A stretch of DNA of 5,426 nt from JBBDIO01 sp040880365 (GTDB taxonomy: Bacteria; Chloroflexota; Anaerolineae; Caldilineales; Caldilineaceae), in assembly GCA_040880365.1 (NCBI GenBank), contig JBBDIO010000127.1, positions 1-5,426 of the forward strand. Direction: 5' to 3'. Shown here one piece after another: positions 1 through 5,426 of the stretch. Every line of letters begins with the position of its first letter. The first letter of the stretch is position 1. The position numbers were made by a program, and so were the translations under genes. The notes below the pieces were generated by a model. That model had not been told where the DNA came from and did not search any database. It was given only the letters and a program-made list of their open reading frames with translations.

Positions 1-2598
1 GACCGCAGCCATGCCAAACCGGATCGCGCTGTCTTCGGGTACGGGGAACTCATAGGTCAGATACGCATCTCGCTGTGCGTTGGTCGGCGTATCTGCGGGG
101 CGTTCCTGAATCTCGAAATCCAGCCGGCTGTAATTGACATCGGGCGGCAACACATCGATGCCCATGCGCCGGCATTCGTTGATAAAATTGACGACCTTCT
201 CGGTTTTGTCGCGCTCAATCAGCAACAAAGCCGCCATATATTCTACGGGATAGTGGGCCTTGAGATAGGCTGTCTGCACACAGATAACTGCATAATCTGC
301 CGCATGGCTTTTGTTGAAGCCATAGCGCGCAAAAAATTCGATATCACCATAGGTCGCCATGGCCGCGTCTCTGGGGATGCCGTTCCTGGCGCAGCCTTCG
401 ACAAAGAGCTTTTTGTGATGTTCAATATCCGACGCTTTTTTCTTGCTGATGGCGCGCCGCACCAGGTCGGCTTCGCCCGGTGTATAGCCTGCCAACTGGC
501 TCAGAATCTGAATAATCTGTTCCTGATAGACGATAATGCCATAGGTTTCCGACAGAATCGATGCCAGCGCTTCGTGCTTGTATTCCACTTCTTCGTCGCC
601 GTGCATACGCCGGATAAACTGGGGAATGTATTCCAGCGGGCCAGGGCGATAGAGGGAAATGGTGGCGACGATGTGTTCGAATGCGCTGGGGCGCATTTCG
701 GTGAGCACCCGACGCATCCCCTGGCTTTCCACCTGAAAAACCCCACTCACTTCGCCGCTGGAAAGCAGACGAAAGGCTTCGGCGGCTTCCTCGCCTTCAA
801 AGGGAATCGTCGCCAGCGACAGCTCCCGGTCATAGCGTTCGCGGATCATGCGCCCCGCTTCGCGCATCACCGACAAGGTACTCAGCCCCAAAAAGTCGAC
901 TTTGAGCAGACCAATCGATTCCAGAATGGGGAATTCGTATTGGGTGATTGTGCTGGTAAATGTATTTTTGTTGCCGCGCATGAGCGGCGTATAGTGCGAC
1001 AATTCCTTATCGGCCACAATCACCGCGGCCGCGTGCACGCTGGAATGGCGCGCCACGCCCTCCAGCTTCATGGATGTTTCCAGCAGATCCTGGACCCAGC
1101 TCTCCTTCTGATAAAGCTCCACCAGTTCGGGGTTGTAAAATTCGTGGCCCTCGGTCAGCACATCCTGGATGGTCACAGGCTTGCCGGGGATGGCGGGGAT
1201 CAGCTTGGCAATGCGATCCACCTGGAACAGCTCCACACCCTTGGCGCGGCCCACATCGCGAATGGCGGCGCGCGCCTTCATGCGCCCAAAGGTAGCAATC
1301 TGCGCGACCTGATCTTCGCCATACTTCTGCACGGTATAGCGGATCATCTCCTCGCGCTGATCGTCGGGATAGTCCAGGTCAAAATCGGGCATGGTGACAC
1401 GCCCAGGGTTGAGAAAACGCTCGAAAATGAGATTGTTTTTCAGCGGGTCAATCCCGGTGATGCCCGTGCAATAGGCGACCAGCGAACCTGCGCCCGATCC
1501 GCGCACATTCCACCAGATGTTGCGTGCGCGGGCAAAGTCGCACAAATCCGCCACAATCAGAAAGTAGACGTCGAAGCCCATTTCGTGAATGATGCGCAGC
1601 TCGCGCTCTTTGCGTTCCTGCACATCCGCATCGCTGGCCCGCGCGCCATAAAGTTGCTGCAGCCCCTCTTCCGTCAGATGGCGCAAATAGCTTTCATAGT
1701 TGAAGCCTTCGGGGATGGGCAAATCGGGCAGATGATATTCATCATCTTCCAGATCGACCTCGCACATTTCGGCGACGCGCACCGTATTGTCGAAAGCCGA
1801 TGCGGGCAAATCGATGAGCGGGCGAAAGGTCGCCTCCATCTGTTCCCGGCTCTTGAGGAAATAGGATGCATCGCTCAGGCGCATACGATTCTCGGCATCC
1901 ACCGTGGTGCCGGTCTGTACACAGAGCAGCACATCGTGGGGTCCGCCATCTTCTTCGCGCACATAGTGCACATCGTTGGTCGCCAATAGCTGAATGCCAA
2001 ACTTTTCTGCCCACGGCACCAACACCTTGTTGACCTCGATCAATTCGGGGATATTGTGCTCCTGGATTTCGATAAAGTAGTTGTCTTTGCCAAAGACCTC
2101 TACATACCAGCCCAGCCGCGCATAGGCTTCTTTTTCTTTGCCCTGCATGAGCAACTGGGGCACCTCGGCCCCCAGACAACCTGTGGTTGCGATCAGCCCT
2201 TCGGCGTTGGCCGCCAGAAAATCGTGGTCGGTGCGCGGGCGATAGTAATAGCCGTTCAGGTGGCTGTGCGAATTGATGCGCAACAGGTTACGATAGCCAG
2301 TCATATTGCGCGCCAACAACAGGAGATGATAGTTCTCCCGATCCAGCTTGTTGTCGCGCCCGTCCATGGGCCGCCCCCACACGGTCTGATAGGCTTCGAG
2401 GCCGATGATGGGCCGAATTTCTGCATCGCGACAGGCGCGGAAAAACTCGATTGCGCCATGCATCACGCCGTGGTCGGTCAGCGCCAGCGCCGGTTGCCCC
2501 AGCCGTTTGGCCTCGCCGACCAGCTTTTTGATGCGGCCCAACCCATCGAGCAGCGAATATTCGGAGTGGGTATGCAGATGGACAAAATCATTGGACAT
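1..2598 (-). CDS. dnaE: DNA polymerase III alpha subunit (DnaE), 5' part; 3' end cut by window edge
   Basis: Catalytic subunit of the replicative DNA polymerase, extending primers in the cytoplasm as part of the holoenzyme. The frame is open for 866 codons without a stop and leaves the window at its left edge. DnaE proteins are usually about 1,100-1,200 residues, so the OB-fold and tau-binding C-terminus are missing here. The N-terminal PHP domain starts at once with HLHTHSEYSLLDG (7-19), then TDHG (41-44), GLEAY (66-70), H91, C141 and NDVHY (208-212). The polymerase core has GSGAGS (367-372), PDFDLD (404-409, catalytic D405 and D407) and VDFLGL (567-572, D568), followed by GVFQVES (619-625), YRPGPL (650-655), VYQEQI (690-695) and FNKSHA (761-766). 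A proline-rich insertion (about 831-857) precedes AIRFGMAAV. ATG 2598 is chosen because the PHP motif begins at residue 7 and no other in-frame ATG lies between it and an upstream stop near 2644. No clear Shine-Dalgarno is visible. Confidence 0.97.
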   Translation of the reverse strand, partial: MSNDFVHLHTHSEYSLLDGLGRIKKLVGEAKRLGQPALALTDHGVMHGAIEFFRACRDAEIRPIIGLEAYQTVWGRPMDGRDNKLDRENYHLLLLARNMTGYRNLLRINSHSHLNGYYYRPRTDHDFLAANAEGLIATTGCLGAEVPQLLMQGKEKEAYARLGWYVEVFGKDNYFIEIQEHNIPELIEVNKVLVPWAEKFGIQLLATNDVHYVREEDGGPHDVLLCVQTGTTVDAENRMRLSDASYFLKSREQMEATFRPLIDLPASAFDNTVRVAEMCEVDLEDDEYHLPDLPIPEGFNYESYLRHLTEEGLQQLYGARASDADVQERKERELRIIHEMGFDVYFLIVADLCDFARARNIWWNVRGSGAGSLVAYCTGITGIDPLKNNLIFERFLNPGRVTMPDFDLDYPDDQREEMIRYTVQKYGEDQVAQIATFGRMKARAAIRDVGRAKGVELFQVDRIAKLIPAIPGKPVTIQDVLTEGHEFYNPELVELYQKESWVQDLLETSMKLEGVARHSSVHAAAVIVADKELSHYTPLMRGNKNTFTSTITQYEFPILESIGLLKVDFLGLSTLSVMREAGRMIRERYDRELSLATIPFEGEEAAEAFRLLSSGEVSGVFQVESQGMRRVLTEMRPSAFEHIVATISLYRPGPLEYIPQFIRRMHGDEEVEYKHEALASILSETYGIIVYQEQIIQILSQLAGYTPGEADLVRRAISKKKASDIEHHKKLFVEGCARNGIPRDAAMATYGDIEFFARYGFNKSHAADYAVICVQTAYLKAHYPVEYMAALLLIERDKTEKVVNFINECRRMGIDVLPPDVNYSRLDFEIQERPADTPTNAQRDAYLTYEFPVPEDSAIRFGMAAV

Positions 2599-2614
2599 AA
2601 AAGGCAACCGTCTC

Positions 2615-2620
2615 TGTATA
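2615..2620 (-). promoter_or_regulatory. Possible proximal -10 element for dnaE
   Basis: On the minus strand this reads TATACA, four of six matches to TATAAT. Transcription would start near 2608, giving a leader of only about 10 nt. That fits the lack of a visible Shine-Dalgarno before the dnaE ATG. The expected -35 position (2638-2643) reads TTCTAT, a poor match, so this is tentative. Confidence 0.2.
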
Positions 2621-2739
2621 AGCGTAAATAAACCGGAATAGAATCATGATGACGATCCGGTGCGGAAAGATGAAACGCCAGAATTTGCACCTGGGAACCT
2701 GCCGCGCAAACCGCCATGCACGCGCCATCGAGTACTCTC

Positions 2740-2769
2740 AGTATACCAAAGTTCGACACGCAGCTCCAA
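2740..2769 (-). promoter_or_regulatory. Possible distal promoter for dnaE
   Basis: On the minus strand the -10 hexamer is TATACT (2740-2745, five of six to consensus). An 18-bp spacer leads to TTGGAG at 2764-2769 as a weak -35. Transcription would begin near 2733, giving a leader of about 135 nt. It is the better hexamer of the two dnaE candidates, but the -35 is poor and base composition alone could produce it. Confidence 0.3.
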
Positions 2770-2931
2770 TCACTTCCATGTCCTTCCCTTCACATTTTTC
2801 GTGGCGTTTTGGGGCAGATTACCCTGCAAATTTACCCGCGAATCCGCGCTGCGACACCGGGCCGTCCACCCCTGTGAGCGTTTTCTAAACGTTTGCGTGC
2901 TACGCTTTGCACAAGCAGTTGAGTGCAACCC

Positions 2932-2950
2932 GTCACACGAGCCGCGTGAC
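2932..2950. promoter_or_regulatory. Operator-like inverted repeat upstream of the beta-helix protein gene
   Basis: Arms GTCACACG (2932-2939) and CGCGTGAC (2943-2950) are inverted copies with one mismatch, separated by AGC. The outer five bases GTCAC/GTGAC match perfectly. The element ends 43 bp before the ATG at 2994 and 10 bp before a TATACA hexamer, so it would overlap the -35 area. Size and symmetry suit a dimeric transcription factor, although a small RNA hairpin is also possible. The cognate regulator cannot be named. Confidence 0.4.
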
Positions 2951-2960
2951 ACTATCCAAC

Positions 2961-2966
2961 TATACA
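2961..2966 (+). promoter_or_regulatory. Possible -10 element for the secreted-protein pair
   Basis: TATACA, four of six to consensus, would start transcription near 2973 and place the AAAGGAG ribosome site (2981-2987) about 10 nt into the message. No good -35 lies 16-18 bp upstream; that space is taken by the inverted repeat at 2932-2950. The promoter may therefore depend on a factor bound there, or the call may be wrong. Confidence 0.25.
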
Positions 2967-2993
2967 AAAGCATGAGAAACAAAGGAGCAAGTA

Positions 2994-4421
2994 ATGAATC
3001 GTAGAGTATTGCTGGTCTTGGCGGCAGTCTTGGGCGCAACGCTCGCCTTTGGCGCGTTGACCAACATAGGCCGATCTTTGGCAAGCACACTGCAATTTAC
3101 CAGTGTGCCCAGCACAATCAGCTATCAAGGGTTTCTCAATGACAGTGGCGGCAACCCTATCAGCGCCACCGTCACGCTGGACTTCAGCATCTGGGATGCC
3201 TCTTCGGGCGGCAGCCAGGTGTGGAGCGAAACCCACAACAATGTGATGGTGAGCGAAGGCTTCTTCTCCGTCCAGCTGGGCAGCCAGTCGGACCCGCTCG
3301 CCGCCAGCGATTTCAGCGGCACGCCTCGCTATCTGGAAGTCACCTATGATGGCGTGACCTTCCCGCGCCAGGTCTTCTCGACGGTGCCCTTTGCATTCGT
3401 CGCAGCCCAGGCGAGCCAGGCCATTTCAGCGACCCACGCCATGAGCGCGACCTATGCCATGAACGCATCCAGCGCGATGAACGCAACCAACGCGATGAGC
3501 GCAACCAACGCCATGACCGCAACCTATGCCCTGAGCAGCGGCAGCGGCAGCAGTGGTGGCGTAGACTGGGGCCAGGTGGTAGTGGTTGCCAAGAGTGGCG
3601 GCGACTATACTTCGATCAGTGATGCCATGTCCGCGATTTCACCCACGTCTGAAAGCCGCTATCTGGTGCTGGTCATGCCCGGCGTCTATAGCGGACAGGT
3701 GACGGTGAAGGAATATGTGCATGTGAAGGGCATGGGCGTGGAAACCACCTATATTACCTCCGATGCCAACACTGGCAACATCCACGATGAAGAAGCCGCC
3801 ACATTGATCCTGCCGGCGAATAGCCAGGTCAGCGATCTGACCGTTCGCAACACCGCCGCAGTGCAACATGCTTCTGCGCTGCATGTGGATTCTGGCAATT
3901 CCTCCACACGGCTGAACAACGTGCGCGCCGAAACGACCGGGGCCGGGGGCATTCGCCACGCCGGAGTCTATCTGTCTGGGTCCGGCATGATGCTGGAGCA
4001 CGTCTATGGCCGAGTCGCCGGCACCGCGGCAACTTCTGGCTGGGCGCTCTATGGCAACGGTGCCGCCTTCATGGTGCGCGATTCTGCGTTCTATGCCCCC
4101 GGCACAGCCGGCTGGGGTATGGGTCTCAACGGGGGGACGCGTGTGGACATTATAGACACCATTGTCGATGCCACTTCGGGCAGCATTGGCATTAACGCCA
4201 ATGGCGCCGACTTTGTCTATATCGACCATTCCATAGTGCGCGGTGGCGATGCCACGGCTATCTCTGCGGCCAACAACTCCGAAGTCTTTGTGGGCGCTTC
4301 ACTGGTAGATGGCACGGTAGTGGCGGCCACAGGCGGCGCACCGCAGACCGAAGTGACCTGTGCCCAGAGCTACAAGGGCGATTACACCGAGCTGAACAAC
4401 ACGGCCACCTCGTGCAATTAG
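2994..4421 (+). CDS. Secreted modular protein: N-terminal ISYQG module, hexapeptide-repeat stalk, beta-helix
   Basis: I cannot name a function; this is a 475-residue exported protein of modular, fibre-like design. A signal peptide is clear (NRR, then hydrophobic residues 5-21; cleavage perhaps after A30). Residues about 41-135 form a beta-rich module starting ISYQG and ending TVPFAF, a type seen in secreted proteins of Chloroflexota and other phyla. Six tandem hexapeptides, A-[M/I]-[S/N]-A-[T/S]-x with one T at position 3, fill 143-178. A Gly/Ser hinge (181-189) follows. From about 195 the sequence resembles a pectin-lyase/pectinesterase-type right-handed beta-helix (AKSGGDYTSI, then MPGVY at 228-232, then Asn/Gly-rich rungs to about 445). 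I see no convincing catalytic set, so a structural or binding role is more likely than an enzyme. The only cysteines, C456 and C474, flank the C-terminal segment and could form a disulfide. AAAGGAG lies 6 nt before the ATG. The next gene follows after 48 bp. Confidence 0.88.
   Translation: MNRRVLLVLAAVLGATLAFGALTNIGRSLASTLQFTSVPSTISYQGFLNDSGGNPISATVTLDFSIWDASSGGSQVWSETHNNVMVSEGFFSVQLGSQSDPLAASDFSGTPRYLEVTYDGVTFPRQVFSTVPFAFVAAQASQAISATHAMSATYAMNASSAMNATNAMSATNAMTATYALSSGSGSSGGVDWGQVVVVAKSGGDYTSISDAMSAISPTSESRYLVLVMPGVYSGQVTVKEYVHVKGMGVETTYITSDANTGNIHDEEAATLILPANSQVSDLTVRNTAAVQHASALHVDSGNSSTRLNNVRAETTGAGGIRHAGVYLSGSGMMLEHVYGRVAGTAATSGWALYGNGAAFMVRDSAFYAPGTAGWGMGLNGGTRVDIIDTIVDATSGSIGINANGADFVYIDHSIVRGGDATAISAANNSEVFVGASLVDGTVVAATGGAPQTEVTCAQSYKGDYTELNNTATSCN
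3420..3527 (+). repeat. Six tandem 18-bp repeats encoding hexapeptides
   Basis: Six 18-bp units encode AISATH, AMSATY, AMNASS, AMNATN, AMSATN and AMTATY (residues 143-178). Units 4 to 6 are nearly identical in DNA (GCG/GCC ATG xxC GCA ACC xAx), indicating recent unit duplication. The array lies exactly between the N-terminal module and the Gly/Ser hinge, so it probably forms a spacer or stalk whose length can change by slippage or recombination. Confidence 0.85.
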
Positions 4422-4469
4422 TCTGCCGTTTCATGCTTCGCAGGCCAGAAAAGTAGAAAGGCAAGACTT

Positions 4470-4868
4470 ATGAAATCACAACTTAAACGCTTGGGGGTGA
4501 AACGCCTGGGCGTGCTGGGGCTGATTATGGCGTTGGTGCTGAGCACGACCGCGGTCGTGCTGGCCCAGGGCGAAATGTTGCAGCGCGGGGTTGTTGTCTC
4601 CACCGGCGGCACGGTGGAGAGCAGCGAAGGCATCCAACTGCGCAGCGCAGTGGGCCTTCCCCTGGCAGGGATTTCTCCCGACAGCAGCAGCGAAAGCGAT
4701 GCTGTACTCTGTTCGGGTGTGGGCTGCGCCGACCAGCCCAGCAGTGAACCGAATCCCGATCCCGATCCTGACCCAGACCCGGATCCCGATCCGGACCCAG
4801 ATCCTGATCCAGACCCGGATCCAGACCCAAGTTCGGGCGACATCTTCCTGCCGATCGTGGAGAACTAG
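4470..4868 (+). CDS. Small secreted protein with Pro-Asp repeat linker and hydrophobic C-terminal tail
   Basis: Function unknown; 132 residues, predicted exported. A basic N-terminus carrying a tandem KRLGV duplication (6-15) leads into a hydrophobic core and a likely signal-peptidase site after A32 (VVLA/QG). Residues about 38-86 form a small module, GGTVESSEGIQLRSAVGLPLAG followed by LCSGVGC; its 'GG...G..L...VG.P.AG' pattern resembles short beta modules in Chloroflexota exported proteins. C81 and C86 could pair. Residues 94-120 are PN followed by twelve PD pairs and a final P: an extended, acidic linker that might bind divalent cations. The chain ends SSGDIFLPIVEN, a short hydrophobic tail. 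The start has AAAGG (4457-4461) 8 nt upstream and fits the signal peptide. The gene lies 48 bp after the beta-helix protein with no strong terminator between, so co-transcription is likely. A hairpin follows at 4903-4942. Strong low-complexity codon bias creates misleading frames on the other strand. Confidence 0.85.
   Translation: MKSQLKRLGVKRLGVLGLIMALVLSTTAVVLAQGEMLQRGVVVSTGGTVESSEGIQLRSAVGLPLAGISPDSSSESDAVLCSGVGCADQPSSEPNPDPDPDPDPDPDPDPDPDPDPDPDPSSGDIFLPIVEN
4485..4514 (+). repeat. Imperfect 15-bp tandem duplication (KRLGV twice)
   Basis: Units 4485-4499 and 4500-4514 differ at two of 15 positions (AAACGC, T or C, TGGG, G or C, GTG) and encode KRLGV-KRLGV. The duplication lengthens the basic start of the signal peptide of the small secreted protein. 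Confidence 0.8.
4542..4561. repeat. Perfect 20-bp palindrome inside a signal-peptide coding region
   Basis: AGCACGACCG is followed directly by its exact reverse complement, with no spacer. It covers the codons of the last part of the hydrophobic core of the small secreted protein. It may be a protein-binding site or an RNA hairpin, or a coincidence of GC-rich Thr/Ala/Val codons. Confidence 0.8.
4749..4829 (+). repeat. Pro-Asp dipeptide repeat (one PN, twelve PD, final P)
   Basis: A 6-bp-period coding repeat in which proline uses all four CCN codons and aspartate both GAY codons, so it is not a clean hexanucleotide run. A larger block is visible: 4767-4793 and 4803-4829 match at 23 of 27 positions with a 36-bp offset, implying block duplication as well as unit expansion. 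The product is an extended acidic linker. Confidence 0.9.
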
Positions 4869-4902
4869 CCTATATTCCTGGCTAAAATCCGTTTCGCAGG
4901 CA

Positions 4903-4942
4903 AAGAAGCGCACAACCGCCACCCCGCGGTTGTGGGCTTCTT
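4903..4942. terminator. Hairpin terminator between convergent genes, probably bidirectional
   Basis: The left arm AAGAAGCGCACAACCGC (4903-4919) pairs with 4926-4942 over 17 bp with one mismatch (G4910 against G4935), around loop CACCCC. It starts 34 bp after the stop of the small secreted protein and ends 5 bp before the end of the convergent VOC gene. Both strands continue with short interrupted pyrimidine runs (TTCTTCGTT plus, CTTCTTTG minus) rather than long T tracts. It probably ends transcription from both sides. Confidence 0.75.
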
Positions 4943-4947
4943 CGTTG

Positions 4948-5370
4948 CTACCAGTTGCCCGTCATCTCTTTGGGCTGGGTCAGGCTAAACCAGTTGCCCT
5001 GGTTGTCTTTCAAAATCGCCTCGATCCCGTACATCTGATCCTGGGGCGGCGAAATGAACTCCACGCCCTTCGCCTTAAATTCTTCATAGGCCGCGCGGCA
5101 GTCATCGGTCTGCAAAACGCCAACCCCCATCGCGCCGCGTTCCAGCAACTGGGCCATCAGCGCGCCCGTCTCTTCGTCCAATGCTCCACCCTGCACCGGC
5201 ATGAGCACCATCTCCACATCGGGCTGCTGCCGGGGGCCGATGGTGAGCCAGCGCATCCCTTCAAATGAAACATCGGTGCGCACCTCGAAACCGAGCTTCT
5301 CGGTATAAAATTCCAGCGCGCTCGCCTGGTCTTGCACATAGATGGTGGCATGGGACAAACGGTTGATCAT
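4948..5370 (-). CDS. VOC (glyoxalase/bleomycin-resistance/dioxygenase) fold protein
   Basis: A 140-residue single-chain member of the vicinal oxygen chelate superfamily, a usual size for the type, predicted cytoplasmic. Two beta-alpha-beta-beta-beta halves are visible: the first opens HATIYVQDQASALEFYTEKLGF (7-28) and ends DVEMVLMP (51-58); the second holds GVGVLQTDDCRAAYEEFKAKGVEF (82-105) and DNQGNWFSLTQP (122-133). Possible metal ligands are H7 and E53. Where many relatives have Glu after the GN motif (as in 'GNxxEL'), this one has Ser129, which is also common in the 'GNWFSLTQ' type; substrate and metal cannot be assigned. The start is supported by AGGAGA (5376-5381) 5 nt upstream and by the fold beginning at residue 4. 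It converges on the secreted-protein pair across the hairpin at 4903-4942 and appears to be its own transcription unit. Confidence 0.9.
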   Translation of the reverse strand: MINRLSHATIYVQDQASALEFYTEKLGFEVRTDVSFEGMRWLTIGPRQQPDVEMVLMPVQGGALDEETGALMAQLLERGAMGVGVLQTDDCRAAYEEFKAKGVEFISPPQDQMYGIEAILKDNQGNWFSLTQPKEMTGNW

Positions 5371-5426
5371 GGCATTCTCCTATCAGGTTATGCTTTAACA
5401 GATTGCGATTTGGATTCACCGACAGC

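Larger units (their letters stand above)
2599..2993. other. Intergenic region between divergent dnaE and the secreted-protein gene
   Basis: These 395 bases separate two divergent genes and should carry both promoters. Short open frames crossing it (for example 2660-3004 plus and 2770-3090 minus) run into the neighbouring gene in another frame, have no convincing ribosome site and look like chance. I see no tRNA, no strong terminator and no repeat family. What stands out is an imperfect inverted repeat at 2932-2950, an 8-bp palindrome AAACGTTT at 2887-2894, and weak -10-like hexamers at 2615-2620 and 2740-2745 (minus) and 2961-2966 (plus), listed separately. Confidence 0.7.

Noticed and set aside
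253..1989. 578-codon open frame on the plus strand
   Set aside because: It is exactly codon-register antisense to dnaE. It stays open because dnaE there avoids TTA, CTA and TCA codons, and it ends where dnaE uses a CTA leucine codon. The translation has no recognisable domain.
2056..2631. 191-codon plus-strand frame
   Set aside because: Antisense to the PHP-domain part of dnaE in the same register; same codon-bias explanation.
2887..2905. AAACGTTT palindrome and GCGT-GCT-ACGC inverted repeat
   Set aside because: Too short to separate from chance; no promoter element placed sensibly beside them.
2660..3004. 114-codon plus-strand frame in the intergenic region
   Set aside because: No ribosome site or recognisable features; it runs past the supported start at 2994 in another frame.
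3420..3527. Tandem repeats considered as a CRISPR-like array
   Set aside because: Units are 18 bp, contiguous, without spacers and in frame within a gene.
3639..4229. 196-codon minus-strand frame
   Set aside because: Antisense to the beta-helix protein, whose plus-strand reading is well supported.
4418..4843. Minus-strand frame with a long Gly-Ser run
   Set aside because: Mirror image of the Pro-Asp repeat on the plus strand; the plus-strand reading has a signal peptide, ribosome site and terminator.
4591..5268. 225-codon plus-strand frame
   Set aside because: Crosses the small secreted gene out of frame, the terminator hairpin and the VOC gene antisense; no coherent product.

Overview
The window most likely comes from a Chloroflexota bacterium (Anaerolineae/Chloroflexia-like). 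This rests on three protein-level impressions: the DnaE type, with a short proline-rich insertion before its 'AIRFGMAAV' stretch; a secreted protein opening with an 'ISYQG' module and continuing into a beta-helix; and a small secreted protein with a Pro/Asp linker ending in 'IFLPIVEN'. No database search was run, so the assignment is an inference.

Layout. Positions 1-2598 (minus strand) hold the first 866 codons of dnaE, the replicative DNA polymerase III alpha subunit. It runs off the left edge and lacks its C-terminal part. A 395-bp non-coding gap (2599-2993) separates it from a divergent plus-strand pair. The first of the pair is a 475-residue exported protein (2994-4421): signal peptide, N-terminal beta module, hexapeptide-repeat stalk, Gly/Ser hinge and right-handed beta-helix. 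The second, 48 bp downstream, is a 132-residue exported protein (4470-4868) with a (Pro-Asp)12 linker. A strong hairpin at 4903-4942 lies between this pair and a convergent minus-strand gene for a 140-residue VOC/glyoxalase-fold protein (4948-5370). The last 56 bases are that gene's upstream region.

How the parts relate. dnaE and the VOC gene are ordinary cytoplasmic genes with no evident link to the secreted pair. The two exported proteins share orientation, close spacing and no strong terminator between them, so they may be co-transcribed and act together at the cell surface; that is inference. The most unusual content is this pair: a fibre-like modular protein beside a small protein with a low-complexity acidic/proline spacer and a hydrophobic C-terminal tail. 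I see no CRISPR array, RNA gene, insertion sequence, or defence or phage module, and no clear evidence of an undescribed multi-gene system.
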